This document shows, piece after piece, positions 36,880 through 46,382 of a stretch of DNA of 64,000 nt. Where the stretch lies: the NCBI RefSeq assembly GCF_040358255.1, contig NZ_CP132938.1, positions 3,162,001 to 3,226,000 of the forward strand, written 5' to 3'. The notes below the pieces were generated by a model. That model worked only from the letters and a program-made list of their open reading frames with translations, had not been told where the DNA came from and ran no database searches. The position numbers and the translations under genes were made by a program. The stretch comes from Tunturibacter gelidoferens (GTDB lineage Bacteria > Acidobacteriota > Terriglobia > Terriglobales > Acidobacteriaceae). Positions within the stretch are counted from its first letter, which is position 1; each line of letters begins with the position of its first letter.

Positions 36880-38694
36880 TCAACGCCTAGAGGACTTTGA
36901 TGGAGTGGTCTCCGCGGTCGATTGAAGAGGTTCGTCCACCTGAAGAATTCGGTCGGACTTTACCTCACCTAACTTCTGGACGACACCACTGGGCCACCGA
37001 ATTTCAATCTCCTTTGCGACTGTATCCGTTCCGAGGCCAAAGTGCGCGCGCTTATCGTTAGAGGAGAGATAGCCCCCCGCGGTCGAGACGGTGACATATT
37101 GAGATCCTTTGGATGTTGTCAGCTTTATCTCTGCGCCGATGGCATCCCGGTTGCTGCAGTGGCCGACGAGGCGCAGCGAGAGCCAGTGATTCTGCGTCGC
37201 CGTTTCGTTATGTAGGATGTGGGCGGCTCCGCCGTTTGTCGTGACGACTGCGTCGATGCGGCCGTCATTGTCGAAATCGCCCACCGCCATTCCGCGACTG
37301 ACCCAAGGCTGAGCAAAGACGCTTCCTGAGGCCTCGGACACGTCGACAAAGCCGTAACCAGTATTGCGGGCAAGAAGCATCGGCTCTTTGTAGTGAAGTT
37401 GCGGCGAAGTGAGTTCGATGGTGTCGAGATCATGTCCCTGGGCGATGAGTAGATCCTTGAGCCCGTCATTGTCGTAGTCGAGAAAGTGAAGACTCCAGCC
37501 GGAGTGAAGGAGAGTGATGCGGCCAATGCCTGACATGTAGGTGTCGTAAGTGAAGCTGCCGTCGCCGTTGTTTTTGTAGAGGGCGTATCTCTGGTTGGCA
37601 AGATTAGTGATGATAAGGTCGGGAAAACCATCGTTATTGTAGTCTTCAAAGTCGATGCCCATACCGGCGTAGGTGCGGCCATCGCCGTCGACTGCGATCT
37701 CAGCGTTGAGCCCCATCTCCTCAAAGGTGCCATCTCCCTTGTTGCGGTAGAGGAACTCCAGCATGGAATCGTTCGCGACGGCTATATCGATCTTGCCGTC
37801 ACGGTCAAAGTCGGCGAGCGCGATCCCAAGACCTTTGCCGGGGACAGAGAGGCCGATTTTTTTAGAAACCTCGGTGAAGTGGCCGTTTCCGTCATTGTGA
37901 TAGACCAGGGGAGCGATCGCGGGGAAGATGTCCGGATGGCAATAGGCGCGATAACCGTCGCGATGCTCGCCGCACCAGACGTCTTCAAAGTCCCATTTGA
38001 CGTAGCGGAGGACGACGAGGTCGAGCAGGCCGTCATTGTCGAGATCGACCCAGGCCGCGCTGGTCGACCAGCCACTGCCCGCGGTTCCGGAGCTGTCGGT
38101 GATGTCGGTGAAGGTGCCGTTGCCGTTGTTGTGATATAGGCGATTGCCGCCATAGGCCGTCACGTAGAGATCTTCAAAGCCGTCATTGTCGAAGTCTCCC
38201 ACTGCGACACCCATGCCGTAGCCGACGCCTTTGAGCCCAGAGCGCTCGGTGACATCCTCGAAGGTGCCGTCTTTTTTCTGGTGATAGAGGCGGTTCCAAT
38301 CTTGGGGGCCGGACTTCTGCGGAATGGTGCCCTTTGTTGTTGGGTTGTCAAGGTGAGTTCCATTGACGAAGAAGATGTCAAGAAGGCCATCATTGTCGTA
38401 ATCAAAGAACGCGACGCCAGAGCCCATCGTCTCGAGCAAATACTTTGTCGAGGTGTGAGAAGCGACGCCTTGAAATTGGACGCCGCTGCTTTGGCTGATA
38501 TCTACAAATTTGCCGGGTATGGCGGGCGGATGTTGTGTGACAACGTGAGGAGGTGGTGAGGTCTGCCCGAAGACAACAGATGCAGTCAGGAAGCAGAGCG
38601 AAACCGCACTGCCGATGCATACGGATCGCGCAGCGAAAAGAATTGGGAATCGTGTTCTGAGTTTCCGGGCCTGAGATGAATCTGCTAAGGACAC
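36880..38694 (-). CDS. CRTAC1-like FG-GAP repeat protein with ASPIC/UnbV C-terminus
   Basis: A 604-aa intact protein with a signal peptide ending near SVVFGQ. CRTAC homology starts at GKFVDISQSSGVQFQG, then YLLETMGSGVAFFDYDNDG, seven or more FG-GAP blades with Ca-binding DxDNDG loops, a CxxH-containing insertion (DVWCGEHRDGYRAYCHPDIFPA), and a C-terminal ASPIC/UnbV domain (SNRDAIGAEIKLTTS, then IEIRWPSGVVQKL). It lies upstream of its broken relative on the same strand and 103 bases downstream of the heptahaem cytochrome gene, so the cytochrome, both propellers and the pentahaem gene probably formed one transcription unit. Function in bacteria is unknown; a surface binding module is likely. 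Confidence 0.9.
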   Translation of the reverse strand: MSLADSSQARKLRTRFPILFAARSVCIGSAVSLCFLTASVVFGQTSPPPHVVTQHPPAIPGKFVDISQSSGVQFQGVASHTSTKYLLETMGSGVAFFDYDNDGLLDIFFVNGTHLDNPTTKGTIPQKSGPQDWNRLYHQKKDGTFEDVTERSGLKGVGYGMGVAVGDFDNDGFEDLYVTAYGGNRLYHNNGNGTFTDITDSSGTAGSGWSTSAAWVDLDNDGLLDLVVLRYVKWDFEDVWCGEHRDGYRAYCHPDIFPAIAPLVYHNDGNGHFTEVSKKIGLSVPGKGLGIALADFDRDGKIDIAVANDSMLEFLYRNKGDGTFEEMGLNAEIAVDGDGRTYAGMGIDFEDYNNDGFPDLIITNLANQRYALYKNNGDGSFTYDTYMSGIGRITLLHSGWSLHFLDYDNDGLKDLLIAQGHDLDTIELTSPQLHYKEPMLLARNTGYGFVDVSEASGSVFAQPWVSRGMAVGDFDNDGRIDAVVTTNGGAAHILHNETATQNHWLSLRLVGHCSNRDAIGAEIKLTTSKGSQYVTVSTAGGYLSSNDKRAHFGLGTDTVAKEIEIRWPSGVVQKLGEVKSDRILQVDEPLQSTAETTPSKSSRR

Positions 38695-38797
38695 TGTTCG
38701 CTCTTTCTGCTTCTTTGATGTGCGATTTCGATCTATTATCTCGATCTATTTCTTTGACGATTGGACAAGACTCACCTGACAAAATCCCAGTCCTGGT

Positions 38798-40465
38798 CTA
38801 CCTGTTTTCTTTCGCTTCGGGAGCAGGACACGACTGACTGCCGTCTTCCAACGCTGTGAGGGTATGGCGCACCTCCCCCATTCCAGGGCTGTAGACCAGC
38901 ACAGTTCTGAGCGTGTCTTCTGCGGCTTCTTTAGATCCAAGCATGCACTGCGCCTTGGCGAGATTCTGTCCGAGGGCGGGGATGTCCGCGTTTTGACGGA
39001 AGGCTCGCTGCCACGAATTTGCAGCTGCCTGGAGGTTGCCCGCTCGAGCGAGGAGAGTACCTAGGTTCGTTGCGGCTGCCAGGTTCTCGGGCTCCTTTTT
39101 CAAGACATCCTGGTAATAGGTCTTGGCGTGAGCGTAATCCTGATTCAATTGGGCTATGATTCCGAGCGCGCGCAGCACTGCAGGATCCTCGGGATCAAAT
39201 TTTTCCGCCGCAATGAGCATCTGCCATGCACGCGATCTTTCGGTAGTGAGTCCTTTAACCACAACGAGGTTGTAGTACGCCAGAGCGAGGTCGCGCGATT
39301 TGCTCGTGCTGGCTAGAATTGGAATCAGCTCCGGGGTCCGAGCCGGAACAGCTTCTAGATCGGGTTGGCCGGGATGCTGTCGGATGCGGTGATCGGTCCA
39401 TGCTACATGGGGGATGTTCTGCGCTCCGGTTTTAGGCATATGGCAGCTGGTGCAGTCACGAGTTGCGACGTAGTGCTCGGCGACGTATTTGTCCTGAGTG
39501 TGACAAGTGAGACATTTGGCGCGATAGAAGTTGGTGCGCTCTTCAGCCGTTGGCGAAGCGTGAGGATTGTGACAGGTCATGCACGACATGCCGGGCCCGC
39601 TCACGATCCTGCACCTGCTGGACTGGAACTGCTCGATCTCGCTGACGGCGCGCTGGGTCGTGTTCTCGCCGGCATAGACGAAGTAGGACATGAAGGCGGT
39701 GAGATCGGCGCCCGGTTTGAAGTCGAGTACGGACCGGTCGCGGCGTTCGACACTTGTATCGCCTTCGAGATGACAGACACTGCAGATACTATCTCTCTTT
39801 ACAGGCGAAAGCTTGACGGGGTTGACGACAGCGGTGCGTCCGCTGGAGGCAACATGTTCGCGGCTATCCCCGTGGCAGCTCTCGCAGGTTATGCCTACGT
39901 ACTCGAAGGGCAGTCCGCGATAGAGATTGTCGGTTCCCTCTACCTGCTTGTTCACGCTGCTCATGTGGCAGCGCAGACAGCTTGGGTTAAGCGTGAGCGC
40001 TGCGGGGAGCTCCTGCGACCGCTGAAAGCCGGGCTTCATGGCGTAGCCTTTGAGTTTTGCGTAGTAGGCATTCGGACTTTCCAGCAGGTATCCGTTCTTC
40101 GAATAGAGGTAGGTCAAACCAAGGTGACCAGAGCCTAGGAAGTAATGAAGCCGCTCTTTGATTTCGATAGGAGGCGACGTGGGAAGGGTATAGTCAAGTG
40201 TATGGTGCGCCTGATTGCTTACTGTGTAAATGCCGCCGGATGGAGCGTGCCGAAACGATCCTGGGGTGAGTCGTTCGCCGGCTAGTCCGCTCGCGTTGGC
40301 CATAGGTGTCTTGAGGTAAGTCTTGAATATCGTACGGTGACATTGGCTACAGGCGGCGTCGGCGTCGCGCACTGGTGTAGCTGCCTTGTCCTGCGGTAAC
40401 CCGCGCAGTGAGAATGCGGCAGCTAAGAAGAGCGGTAACGCCCGCAGCAATCTCCTTAGAAACAT
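38798..40465 (-). CDS. Heptahaem c-type cytochrome fused to TPR repeats
   Basis: A 555-aa protein from the ATG at 40465 (a second ATG at 40480 is possible; the later one begins directly at the signal peptide MFLRRLLRALPLFLAAAFSLRG). Seven CxxCH motifs occur in order: CSQCH, CLRCH, CESCH, CSVCH, CMTCH, CLTCH, CTSCH. The last third has three to four TPRs (EDPAVLRALGIIAQLNQDYAHAKTYYQDVLKKEPENLAAATNLG in part). This arrangement is common in Acidobacteriota and Planctomycetes but has no assigned reaction. As first gene of the minus-strand set with FG-GAP proteins it may deliver electrons to or from that surface complex. It is divergent from the LacI gene at 40635. Confidence 0.9.
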   Translation of the reverse strand: MFLRRLLRALPLFLAAAFSLRGLPQDKAATPVRDADAACSQCHRTIFKTYLKTPMANASGLAGERLTPGSFRHAPSGGIYTVSNQAHHTLDYTLPTSPPIEIKERLHYFLGSGHLGLTYLYSKNGYLLESPNAYYAKLKGYAMKPGFQRSQELPAALTLNPSCLRCHMSSVNKQVEGTDNLYRGLPFEYVGITCESCHGDSREHVASSGRTAVVNPVKLSPVKRDSICSVCHLEGDTSVERRDRSVLDFKPGADLTAFMSYFVYAGENTTQRAVSEIEQFQSSRCRIVSGPGMSCMTCHNPHASPTAEERTNFYRAKCLTCHTQDKYVAEHYVATRDCTSCHMPKTGAQNIPHVAWTDHRIRQHPGQPDLEAVPARTPELIPILASTSKSRDLALAYYNLVVVKGLTTERSRAWQMLIAAEKFDPEDPAVLRALGIIAQLNQDYAHAKTYYQDVLKKEPENLAAATNLGTLLARAGNLQAAANSWQRAFRQNADIPALGQNLAKAQCMLGSKEAAEDTLRTVLVYSPGMGEVRHTLTALEDGSQSCPAPEAKENR

Positions 40466-40634
40466 AAACTCACTTTCCATACAGCATGCTCGCCCAAGTC
40501 TTCAAACTGCGCTTCAAAAGTTGAACCACAGTTTGGGTAAAGGTTATCTCGACCTGAAAGCTAGAAGATGCAACGGCGTTTGTCAATAATGAGCAACGCT
40601 TTCGAGGCCAAAACGTATCTTGTATATTCACTCC

Positions 40635-41654
40635 ATGGCTGTCCGAATGAAAGATGTTGCGCAAAGTCTCGGCGTCTCGATCGTGACGGTCTCAAAGGCG
40701 CTTAAGAACCATCCCGATATTGCGAAGGCAACACGCGAACGAGTGATGGCGAAGATCAAAGAGCTCAACTACCGGCCGAACCTGATGGCTAGGAGCCTGG
40801 TGACCGGGCGCAGTTCTCTCGTTGGTCTCATCGTGCCGGACCTAATTCACCCCTTCTTCTCCGAGATCGCGAAATCGCTCTCAAGTGCGCTGCGCAAGAA
40901 GGACTTCTTCCTGCTCGTAGCTTCCTCCGAGAGTGACGCTGTCCTCGAAGATGCCGAGATCGAGCATATGCTCGCTCACCGGCTGGATGCCCTGGTGGTA
41001 GCCACAACACAGTCGACCTCGGAGAAGTTGCGCAAGGTCAGCGAGAATGGGCCGCCGCTGATTCTTCTCGACCGCGACTTTCAGGATTTTCGCTCTAACT
41101 TCCTCGGATCGAACGACTACAAGGTTGGTGAGTTAGCAACGGAACATCTCATCGCCATCGGTCGCAAGAAGATCGCCCACATCCGAGGTCCGGAGAACAG
41201 GGTAGGGAAGAGCCGTTTCGAGGGATATCGAGATACTCTCGAGCGCCATGGGGTTGCCATCGATCCTCGGTATGTGATCGCACCGCTCGGCTCAGTCGAT
41301 GTAGATGGCCGAACGCGAGGGGAGACGGCGATGAAAAACCTGCTAAGCCTGAAGATGCGTCCGGATGCGGTTTTCTGCTTCAATGACATGATCGCGTCCG
41401 GTGCCATAATGGCCGCTTTGGACGCCGGCCTAAAGATACCTCGTGATCTCGCAGTTATCGGTTGCGGAAACTATCACTACGATGAACTGCTTCGCGTCCC
41501 GCTTTCAACAATAGACCAGAGGATTGAGCCCCTAGGCCTTCGGACCGCGAAGATGATCTTCCGTCTCGTTGAAGCAGAAGGGCCGATTCGTCCCCAGCGC
41601 GTCATACTGGAGCCAGAGCTTGTGGTTAGAGAATCTTCCAGAGTTGTGAAGTAG
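40635..41654 (+). CDS. LacI-family transcriptional regulator
   Basis: A 339-aa protein. HTH at the N-terminus (MKDVAQSLGVSIVTVSKALKN), then LMARSLVTGRSSLVGLIVPDLIHPFF and a sugar-binding-protein-like effector domain ending in TIDQRIEPLG. The ATG at 40635 is chosen; another ATG at 40647 is possible, and no strong ribosome-binding site distinguishes them. It is convergent with the GH29 fucosidase gene and divergent from the cytochrome gene. Control of the fucosidase block, whose GH29 promoter has a perfect ATCGTAA/TTACGAT repeat, is plausible but unproven. Confidence 0.92.
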   Translation: MAVRMKDVAQSLGVSIVTVSKALKNHPDIAKATRERVMAKIKELNYRPNLMARSLVTGRSSLVGLIVPDLIHPFFSEIAKSLSSALRKKDFFLLVASSESDAVLEDAEIEHMLAHRLDALVVATTQSTSEKLRKVSENGPPLILLDRDFQDFRSNFLGSNDYKVGELATEHLIAIGRKKIAHIRGPENRVGKSRFEGYRDTLERHGVAIDPRYVIAPLGSVDVDGRTRGETAMKNLLSLKMRPDAVFCFNDMIASGAIMAALDAGLKIPRDLAVIGCGNYHYDELLRVPLSTIDQRIEPLGLRTAKMIFRLVEAEGPIRPQRVILEPELVVRESSRVVK

Positions 41655-41777
41655 GAAAGCAAAGTTCTCCAGAGTCTCGGGTCAATCCACATCTCATGCC
41701 GAGAGATGGTCGCGATTGATATGGTAAATGAATCCCGTGTGTGCTTAGACCAGAAAGATCTACAAACGTCTCAAGCC

Positions 41778-43466
41778 TCAGGTGGACATATTAAGGCGAG
41801 ACACCGCAATCCGAAATGCGTACGCGATGTCGTTCGGCTTCTGTGTCGGCAGCTTCACAACCAGTTCGTTCGAGCTCCGCTCGAACGAACAAGGCTCTCC
41901 GACGCCGAGCATCTCGACTTTGCTGATCTCGCCTGGAAGCTCTTTCGATCCGCGAGCGAACGTCTTGATCTTAAGCTTGCCATCTGCCGGCCAACCGAGC
42001 GCGATGACGTAAAGACGGCCATCCTTCACGGTGAAGCGCATGTCCTCAGAGGTATAAGGTCGGCCATTTCCCTCGTTGAAGTTACCAGTTTTCACCGGGT
42101 CCGGTGGGCCTTCACCATAGACGGTGAAAGGCCGCGTGCCGAAGATAGCCTCTCCGTTTATCGGCATCCAGGCTGCTAGGTCAGCAAGGATTTGCCGCTC
42201 GTCGGAATCGATGGTGCCGTCACCCTTCAACGGGATATTCAAGCACAGATTTCCGTTCTTGCTGACGACATCCGCCAACAGATGAATCACTGTCTTTGCA
42301 GATTTATATTTGTGCTGCTCAAAGACTTCACGGCTATAGTGCCAGTCGCCGATGCAGGTATCGGTCTGCCACGGAAGCTGAAGAATGTCATTCGACCTGC
42401 CTCGTTCGAGATCGAGCGCTGCGGCTCCTCTATGCTGTGGAACAAACTCTTTCCCGAAGACAACTGCCTGATTGCGTCCTCCATGAAGGGCTATATTCGA
42501 GTTGTAGAAGTGGGTCGTAATATCGACACCGGTTTGGCCCAGCGGAAGCCCGGTATCGTCGAAGTAAAGCATGTCCGGTTTATAAGTGTCGAGAAGATCC
42601 CTGCAGCGCAGAAACCAGGTATTGGTAAAGTCGGGATTTTCAGCTGGAGGAAATTCATCCCAAACGCGATCGTTCGCATTGTGCCAGCCAAGCATCTTCT
42701 GGGCTGATGTGAACCCATCCGGGACGACCAGATTGGGTCCTACGTAGAGCTCTTGTGGATTTAAGCCGGCCAAGCTCTTCTTTGCGAATCCGTCATACCG
42801 CACGCCCGCCAGCGGACCTTCCGCATCGTAGCCGTAGGCGGTCTGAAACCAATGCCACGCGTGAGCCGAGTGGTTACTGACCCCGTATCGCAAGCCGCGC
42901 CTTCTGCAGATCGCACTCCACGTCCCGACGATGTCCTTCATCGGACCGACTCGCGTCGAGTTCCAATTGTGATACTTGGAGTTGTAGTTGTCGAAGTTAT
43001 CGTGATGATTGGCAAGTGCCATGAAGTACTTTGCGCCAGCAGCCTGGTACAGGTCCATTAGGGCCTCGGGATCCCAGCGCTCTGCCTTCCACATGATGTC
43101 AATATCCTTGAAGCCGACCTTTGAAGGGTGACCGTAGGTTTTGACGTGGTAGCAGTAAGCCGGATCGCCCTGAAGGTACATCCGGCGGGCGTACCAATCC
43201 CCCTGCTCGGGCACGCATTGTGCCGTCCAATGGGCCCAGATCCCAAATTTCGCATCCCGAAACCAGTCCGGTATCTCGTAATGCGCTTTAAGCGACTCCC
43301 ATGTAGGTTCGAATGGCCCCTTTGCAAGACTGCGCTCGAGGCTGGTCGCAACCCTGCCGACCGGGTTTGCCGGGGAATTGATAACGGCGCCGAGAAGTCT
43401 TGACGTGACGGCGGCTTGTCCCGCGCCCGCGAGAAGACCGAGTGCACCTCGTCTTGAAAGTTTCAT
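41778..43466 (-). CDS. GH29 alpha-L-fucosidase, Tat-exported
   Basis: A 562-aa enzyme with the twin-arginine signal LSRRGALGLLAGAGQ. GH29 barrel motifs are present: WFRDAKFGIWAHWTAQCVPEQGDWYARRMY, FMALANHHDNFDNYNSKY, and the presumed nucleophile Asp near residue 303 in DMLYFDDTGLPL. The late LLADVVSKNGNLCLNIP is the standard family signature. It removes terminal fucose from glycans such as xyloglucan or pectic side chains. It is the only intact gene of the fucose/galactoside block; the GH95 gene upstream on the same strand is destroyed. A strong inverted repeat precedes it at 43508-43527. Confidence 0.92.
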   Translation of the reverse strand: MKLSRRGALGLLAGAGQAAVTSRLLGAVINSPANPVGRVATSLERSLAKGPFEPTWESLKAHYEIPDWFRDAKFGIWAHWTAQCVPEQGDWYARRMYLQGDPAYCYHVKTYGHPSKVGFKDIDIMWKAERWDPEALMDLYQAAGAKYFMALANHHDNFDNYNSKYHNWNSTRVGPMKDIVGTWSAICRRRGLRYGVSNHSAHAWHWFQTAYGYDAEGPLAGVRYDGFAKKSLAGLNPQELYVGPNLVVPDGFTSAQKMLGWHNANDRVWDEFPPAENPDFTNTWFLRCRDLLDTYKPDMLYFDDTGLPLGQTGVDITTHFYNSNIALHGGRNQAVVFGKEFVPQHRGAAALDLERGRSNDILQLPWQTDTCIGDWHYSREVFEQHKYKSAKTVIHLLADVVSKNGNLCLNIPLKGDGTIDSDERQILADLAAWMPINGEAIFGTRPFTVYGEGPPDPVKTGNFNEGNGRPYTSEDMRFTVKDGRLYVIALGWPADGKLKIKTFARGSKELPGEISKVEMLGVGEPCSFERSSNELVVKLPTQKPNDIAYAFRIAVSRLNMST

Positions 43467-43507
43467 GAACTCTCCTGCTGATTCCGTTTCGATGTTTGGC
43501 TATTTTG

Positions 43508-43527
43508 ATCGTAATCGTCGTTACGAT
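43508..43527. promoter_or_regulatory. Perfect inverted repeat ATCGTAA-N6-TTACGAT before GH29 gene
   Basis: Seven-base perfect arms around TCGTCG, 42 bases upstream of the GH29 start and 45 bases after the GH95 stop. The spacing suits a dimeric HTH repressor. Its arms contain GTAA/TTAC like the GTAAACG sites, but the spacer is longer, so a different LacI protein (possibly that at 40635) is likelier. Confidence 0.5.
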
Positions 43528-43571
43528 GAGTGAATTGATTGTTTGTCGGAGACCCCTGCGACCAAATGATA

Positions 43572-46223
43572 TTATTGTCCCTTGCGCACACGCATCGTGA
43601 CTATCTCCCCATCTTTGTCTGGAGTGAGGTCGACTGTGTCCCCCTTCGCGTTGGTCGCCCTAATAAGGCGCAAACCTCTCTGAACGCGCAGCCGGTGAGT
43701 GCCATCGCGCAGAGCAAGAAGTTCCGTGTCGACTAATTTGCCGTCCTTCCATCGCAGTGCAACCTCCAGTCCACCGCGCGCGCGCAGGCCCCTGATAGAG
43801 CCGTTCTTCCATGCGATTGGCAGTGCTGGTAAGAGTGCGACTTCTTTATCGTGGCTTTGTAGTAGAAGCTCGGCAATAGCAGCCGTAGCGCCAAAGTTTC
43901 CATCGATCTGAAAGATGCTGTGCGGGGTTCCAGCTGATTTCGAATGCACCGTCTTTTCGCCGGAGCTGGCAGCGATAGCCGTCTCCAAGGCTTCGCCCAA
44001 CGGATGTGTGTCGAACAAATTCGACCCGGTGCTGTGCTCGATTAGCATCTTGAGAGACTCCCAAGCCATGTCTCCGTCTTCAAGACGCGCCCATAATCCG
44101 ATGACCCATGCGCGGCTCCAACCTGTGTAAGCGCCACCGTGTGCAAGCCGCCTCTCAACCGATTTTCGAGCTGCCTGTGCAAGCTGTGGGTTGTTGCGCG
44201 GCGTGATCTCGGAGCCGGGGTAGACAGGGTAAAGCTGTGACATGTGGCGCTGCCCCGGCTGGTTTTCCTCATAATCGATTGCCCACTCCTGAAGCTGGCC
44301 CCATCGCCCAACCTGGTAGTCGGGCAGACGCTTGACGACGGCGCCGACTTAGTCGCAAAGGCAAAATCGGTATTCAAAATGGTCGCAGCTTGCTGCACGT
44401 TCGTGGAGAGTTCGCGAATCAGTGCGAGGTCCAGCGTGCATCCAAAGCTTGTGCTTGCCGGAGTGCCGTTTGGCGCAAAAAATGTGTTTTCGGTGGAGAA
44501 CGACGGGCAGGTCGTCAAACCGCCTTTCCCGTCGTCGACCATCCAGCTCAGGCAGAACTCTGCCGAGCCGCGCATAATCGGATAGACCTTGCGCAGAAAT
44601 GATTCATCGCCGGTGAAGAGATAGTGCTCCCAAAGGTGTGCGCACAGCCACGGCCCGCTCATGGCGAAGTTGGCCCAGGTGGGTGTCGCGAACTCCGTTC
44701 CCATGCCGACCGGCGCGGACTGCCTCCACAGGTCGATGTTGTGGTGCGAGACCCAACCATTGGCGCCGTAGTTGACCTGTGCCGTCTTCGCTCCATTCTG
44801 GCTGAGGTCCGCGATCATGTCGGCCAGCGGTAGGTGGCACTCGGAGAGGTTGCAAGTCTCAACCGGCCAGTAGTTCATCTGGACATTGATATTCGAAGTC
44901 CAGTTCGAGCTCCACGGCGGACGCAGCTCATCGCTCCAAATACCTTGCAGATTCGCAGGTTGCGTACCCGGCCGCGAGCTCGTCATCAGCATATATCGGC
45001 CTTGGTTGAAGTAGAGCGCAAGAAGCGCAGGATCGGGGTTCGCTGCAAACTCCGATACTCGCTTATCGGTCGAACTCGAGCTGGAGCCAAATTCCTTACC
45101 CAGGTCGATCGTTACTCGTCGATAGAGCGCCTGATGATCCTTCAGGTGCGCGGAATACAAGCTCTGGTACGAAGTGACTTTGGCACTCGCAACAGACCTC
45201 TCCGCGGCAGCCACAATTTCAGACAGCGGCATGTCGGGAATCTGCGCATATCCCTTGTAGCCGGTAGCGATGCCGACCAGCAGAAGCACGCTGGTAGCGT
45301 TCTTGATCGCAAGAGTCCCGTCCTGCGCACGCGTAACTGGGCCGTCCCTGGGACAATCCGATTCAATACAGCAATGTGGAAGGGGTTGGCATGCGGTTCG
45401 CTGCGGTACTGGACGCACAGCTGCTGGATTCGAACTCACATCCCTCAACCGTTGTGCAGGTAAGACGGTATCGAGACGCTGGGCGCTTTTCCGGTCAGAC
45501 GAATGGTATTGTCGTCGATCGCCTCCGTTTTCGACTGCAACAGGCTTACGAATCTCACTATTCCATTGAGTGCCCCCTTACGGCTGCAGGTCAGCCGAAT
45601 AACGATGACCTGTGCCGGGGCCGAAACAAAGACCTCACGTGTGTATAAATCCCCAACTTCCGCGTTCGCGCCTTCTGCGCCCAGACACACTGTAGCGAAC
45701 GGTCGCCACGCCGCGATCAAGGTCCAGTTCTCGGCGGTATCCGCTCACGGCCGACGGATGATCGAGCGTAATCAGCACATCCCCCACAGGCTCGAAGGCC
45801 TGGTTGTAAGGACCCTGCATCTTCCGGCACTCCTGGTCGGCTGCCTGGTATTTACCTTGCTGCAGGATGAGCTTGCGAACCTCAGGCAAATGGTGCTCGG
45901 CGTCCGGATTGTTCCAATCGGAGGGGGCTCCGGACCAGAGCGTGTCTTCGTTCAGTGTAATCCGCTCCCTGCCCGCGTCCGACGTGCCACCGAGGCCGCC
46001 CCCGAGCACCATAGCGCCCAGGCGTCCATTACCGAGGGGGACGGCGTCCACCCACTGGCCGGCGGGCTGCTCAAACCACAGCAGTGATTCTGTGCTCGCA
46101 TATTTTTGTATCCTCCGAGGAACTCTCTGCGATGGCGTTGACGGAACCGCTCGAAAGGTAGGAAGAAGCATAGGTGAGTCCAAGCAGACTCAGAAAACTG
46201 CGGCGTGTTGTAGAAGATCCCAT
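43572..46223 (-). pseudogene. GH95 alpha-L-fucosidase with frameshifts and an internal micro-inversion
   Basis: The gene starts at ATG 46223 (AAGGA upstream) with a Tat signal (TTRRSFLSLLGLTYASSYLSS). An A5 run near 46105 shifts the frame; four A would join it to YASTESLLWFEQPAGQW and PLGNGRLGAMV. A second shift near 45690 links ATVRYSV to GDLYTREVFVSAP. After IPSYLHNG a stop follows at 45447, and the expected next segment (NPIQYSNVEGVGMRFAAVLD) is found on the opposite strand at 45355-45414. Homology then resumes on the minus strand at VTRAQDGTLAIKNATSVLLL. A further shift near 44347 leads to GAVVKRLPDYQVGRWGQLQEW and the natural C-terminus. It is dead beyond doubt. Confidence 0.92.
45350..45444 (+). 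other. Inverted segment (about 95 bp) inside the GH95 pseudogene
   Basis: Read on the plus strand this stretch encodes NPIQYSNVEGVGMRFAAVLD, the piece missing from the minus-strand GH95 reading between SYLHNG and VTRAQDG. The ends carry a 4-base inverted repeat, GGGA at 45350-45353 and TCCC at 45441-45444, which could have guided the flip. Re-inverting restores order and matches the downstream frame; one extra indel is still needed at the upstream junction. Exact breakpoints are uncertain by a few bases. Confidence 0.75.
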
Positions 46224-46308
46224 TCGAGTCCTTAGCGCTCTCCAGCCTTCTCGGCTGCTTTGATATTGACAAGTGTGGGACTGTTTCCATATCTATGTAC
46301 ACGCAACA

Positions 46309-46320
46309 GTAAACGATTAC
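46309..46320. promoter_or_regulatory. LacI-type operator GTAAACGATTAC between GH95 and GH27 relics
   Basis: Lies in the 159-base divergent promoter region between the two pseudogenes. Palindromic except for one pair, with a central CG, and continues TTG so that the core GTAAACG-TTACTT matches the site upstream of the TonB receptor at 20416. Probably the common control site when both genes were functional. Confidence 0.5.
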
Positions 46321-46382
46321 TTGAAAAGCATGCAATGGCTTAAACGTACTAAACCTAGTCTTCCTCCCAAGGATTTTTACTC

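Noticed and set aside
39365..40138. 257-codon plus-strand frame opposite the heptahaem cytochrome
   Set aside because: Antisense shadow; all seven CxxCH motifs are on the minus strand.
42192..42707. 171-codon plus-strand frame opposite the GH29 gene
   Set aside because: Antisense of the fucosidase with no ribosome-binding site or domain.
45421..45440. GGATTCGAAC string resembling a tRNA T-loop, as a possible second attachment site
   Set aside because: Only the common T-loop core matches; the flanks differ from tRNA-Val, and the string belongs to the inverted GH95 segment.
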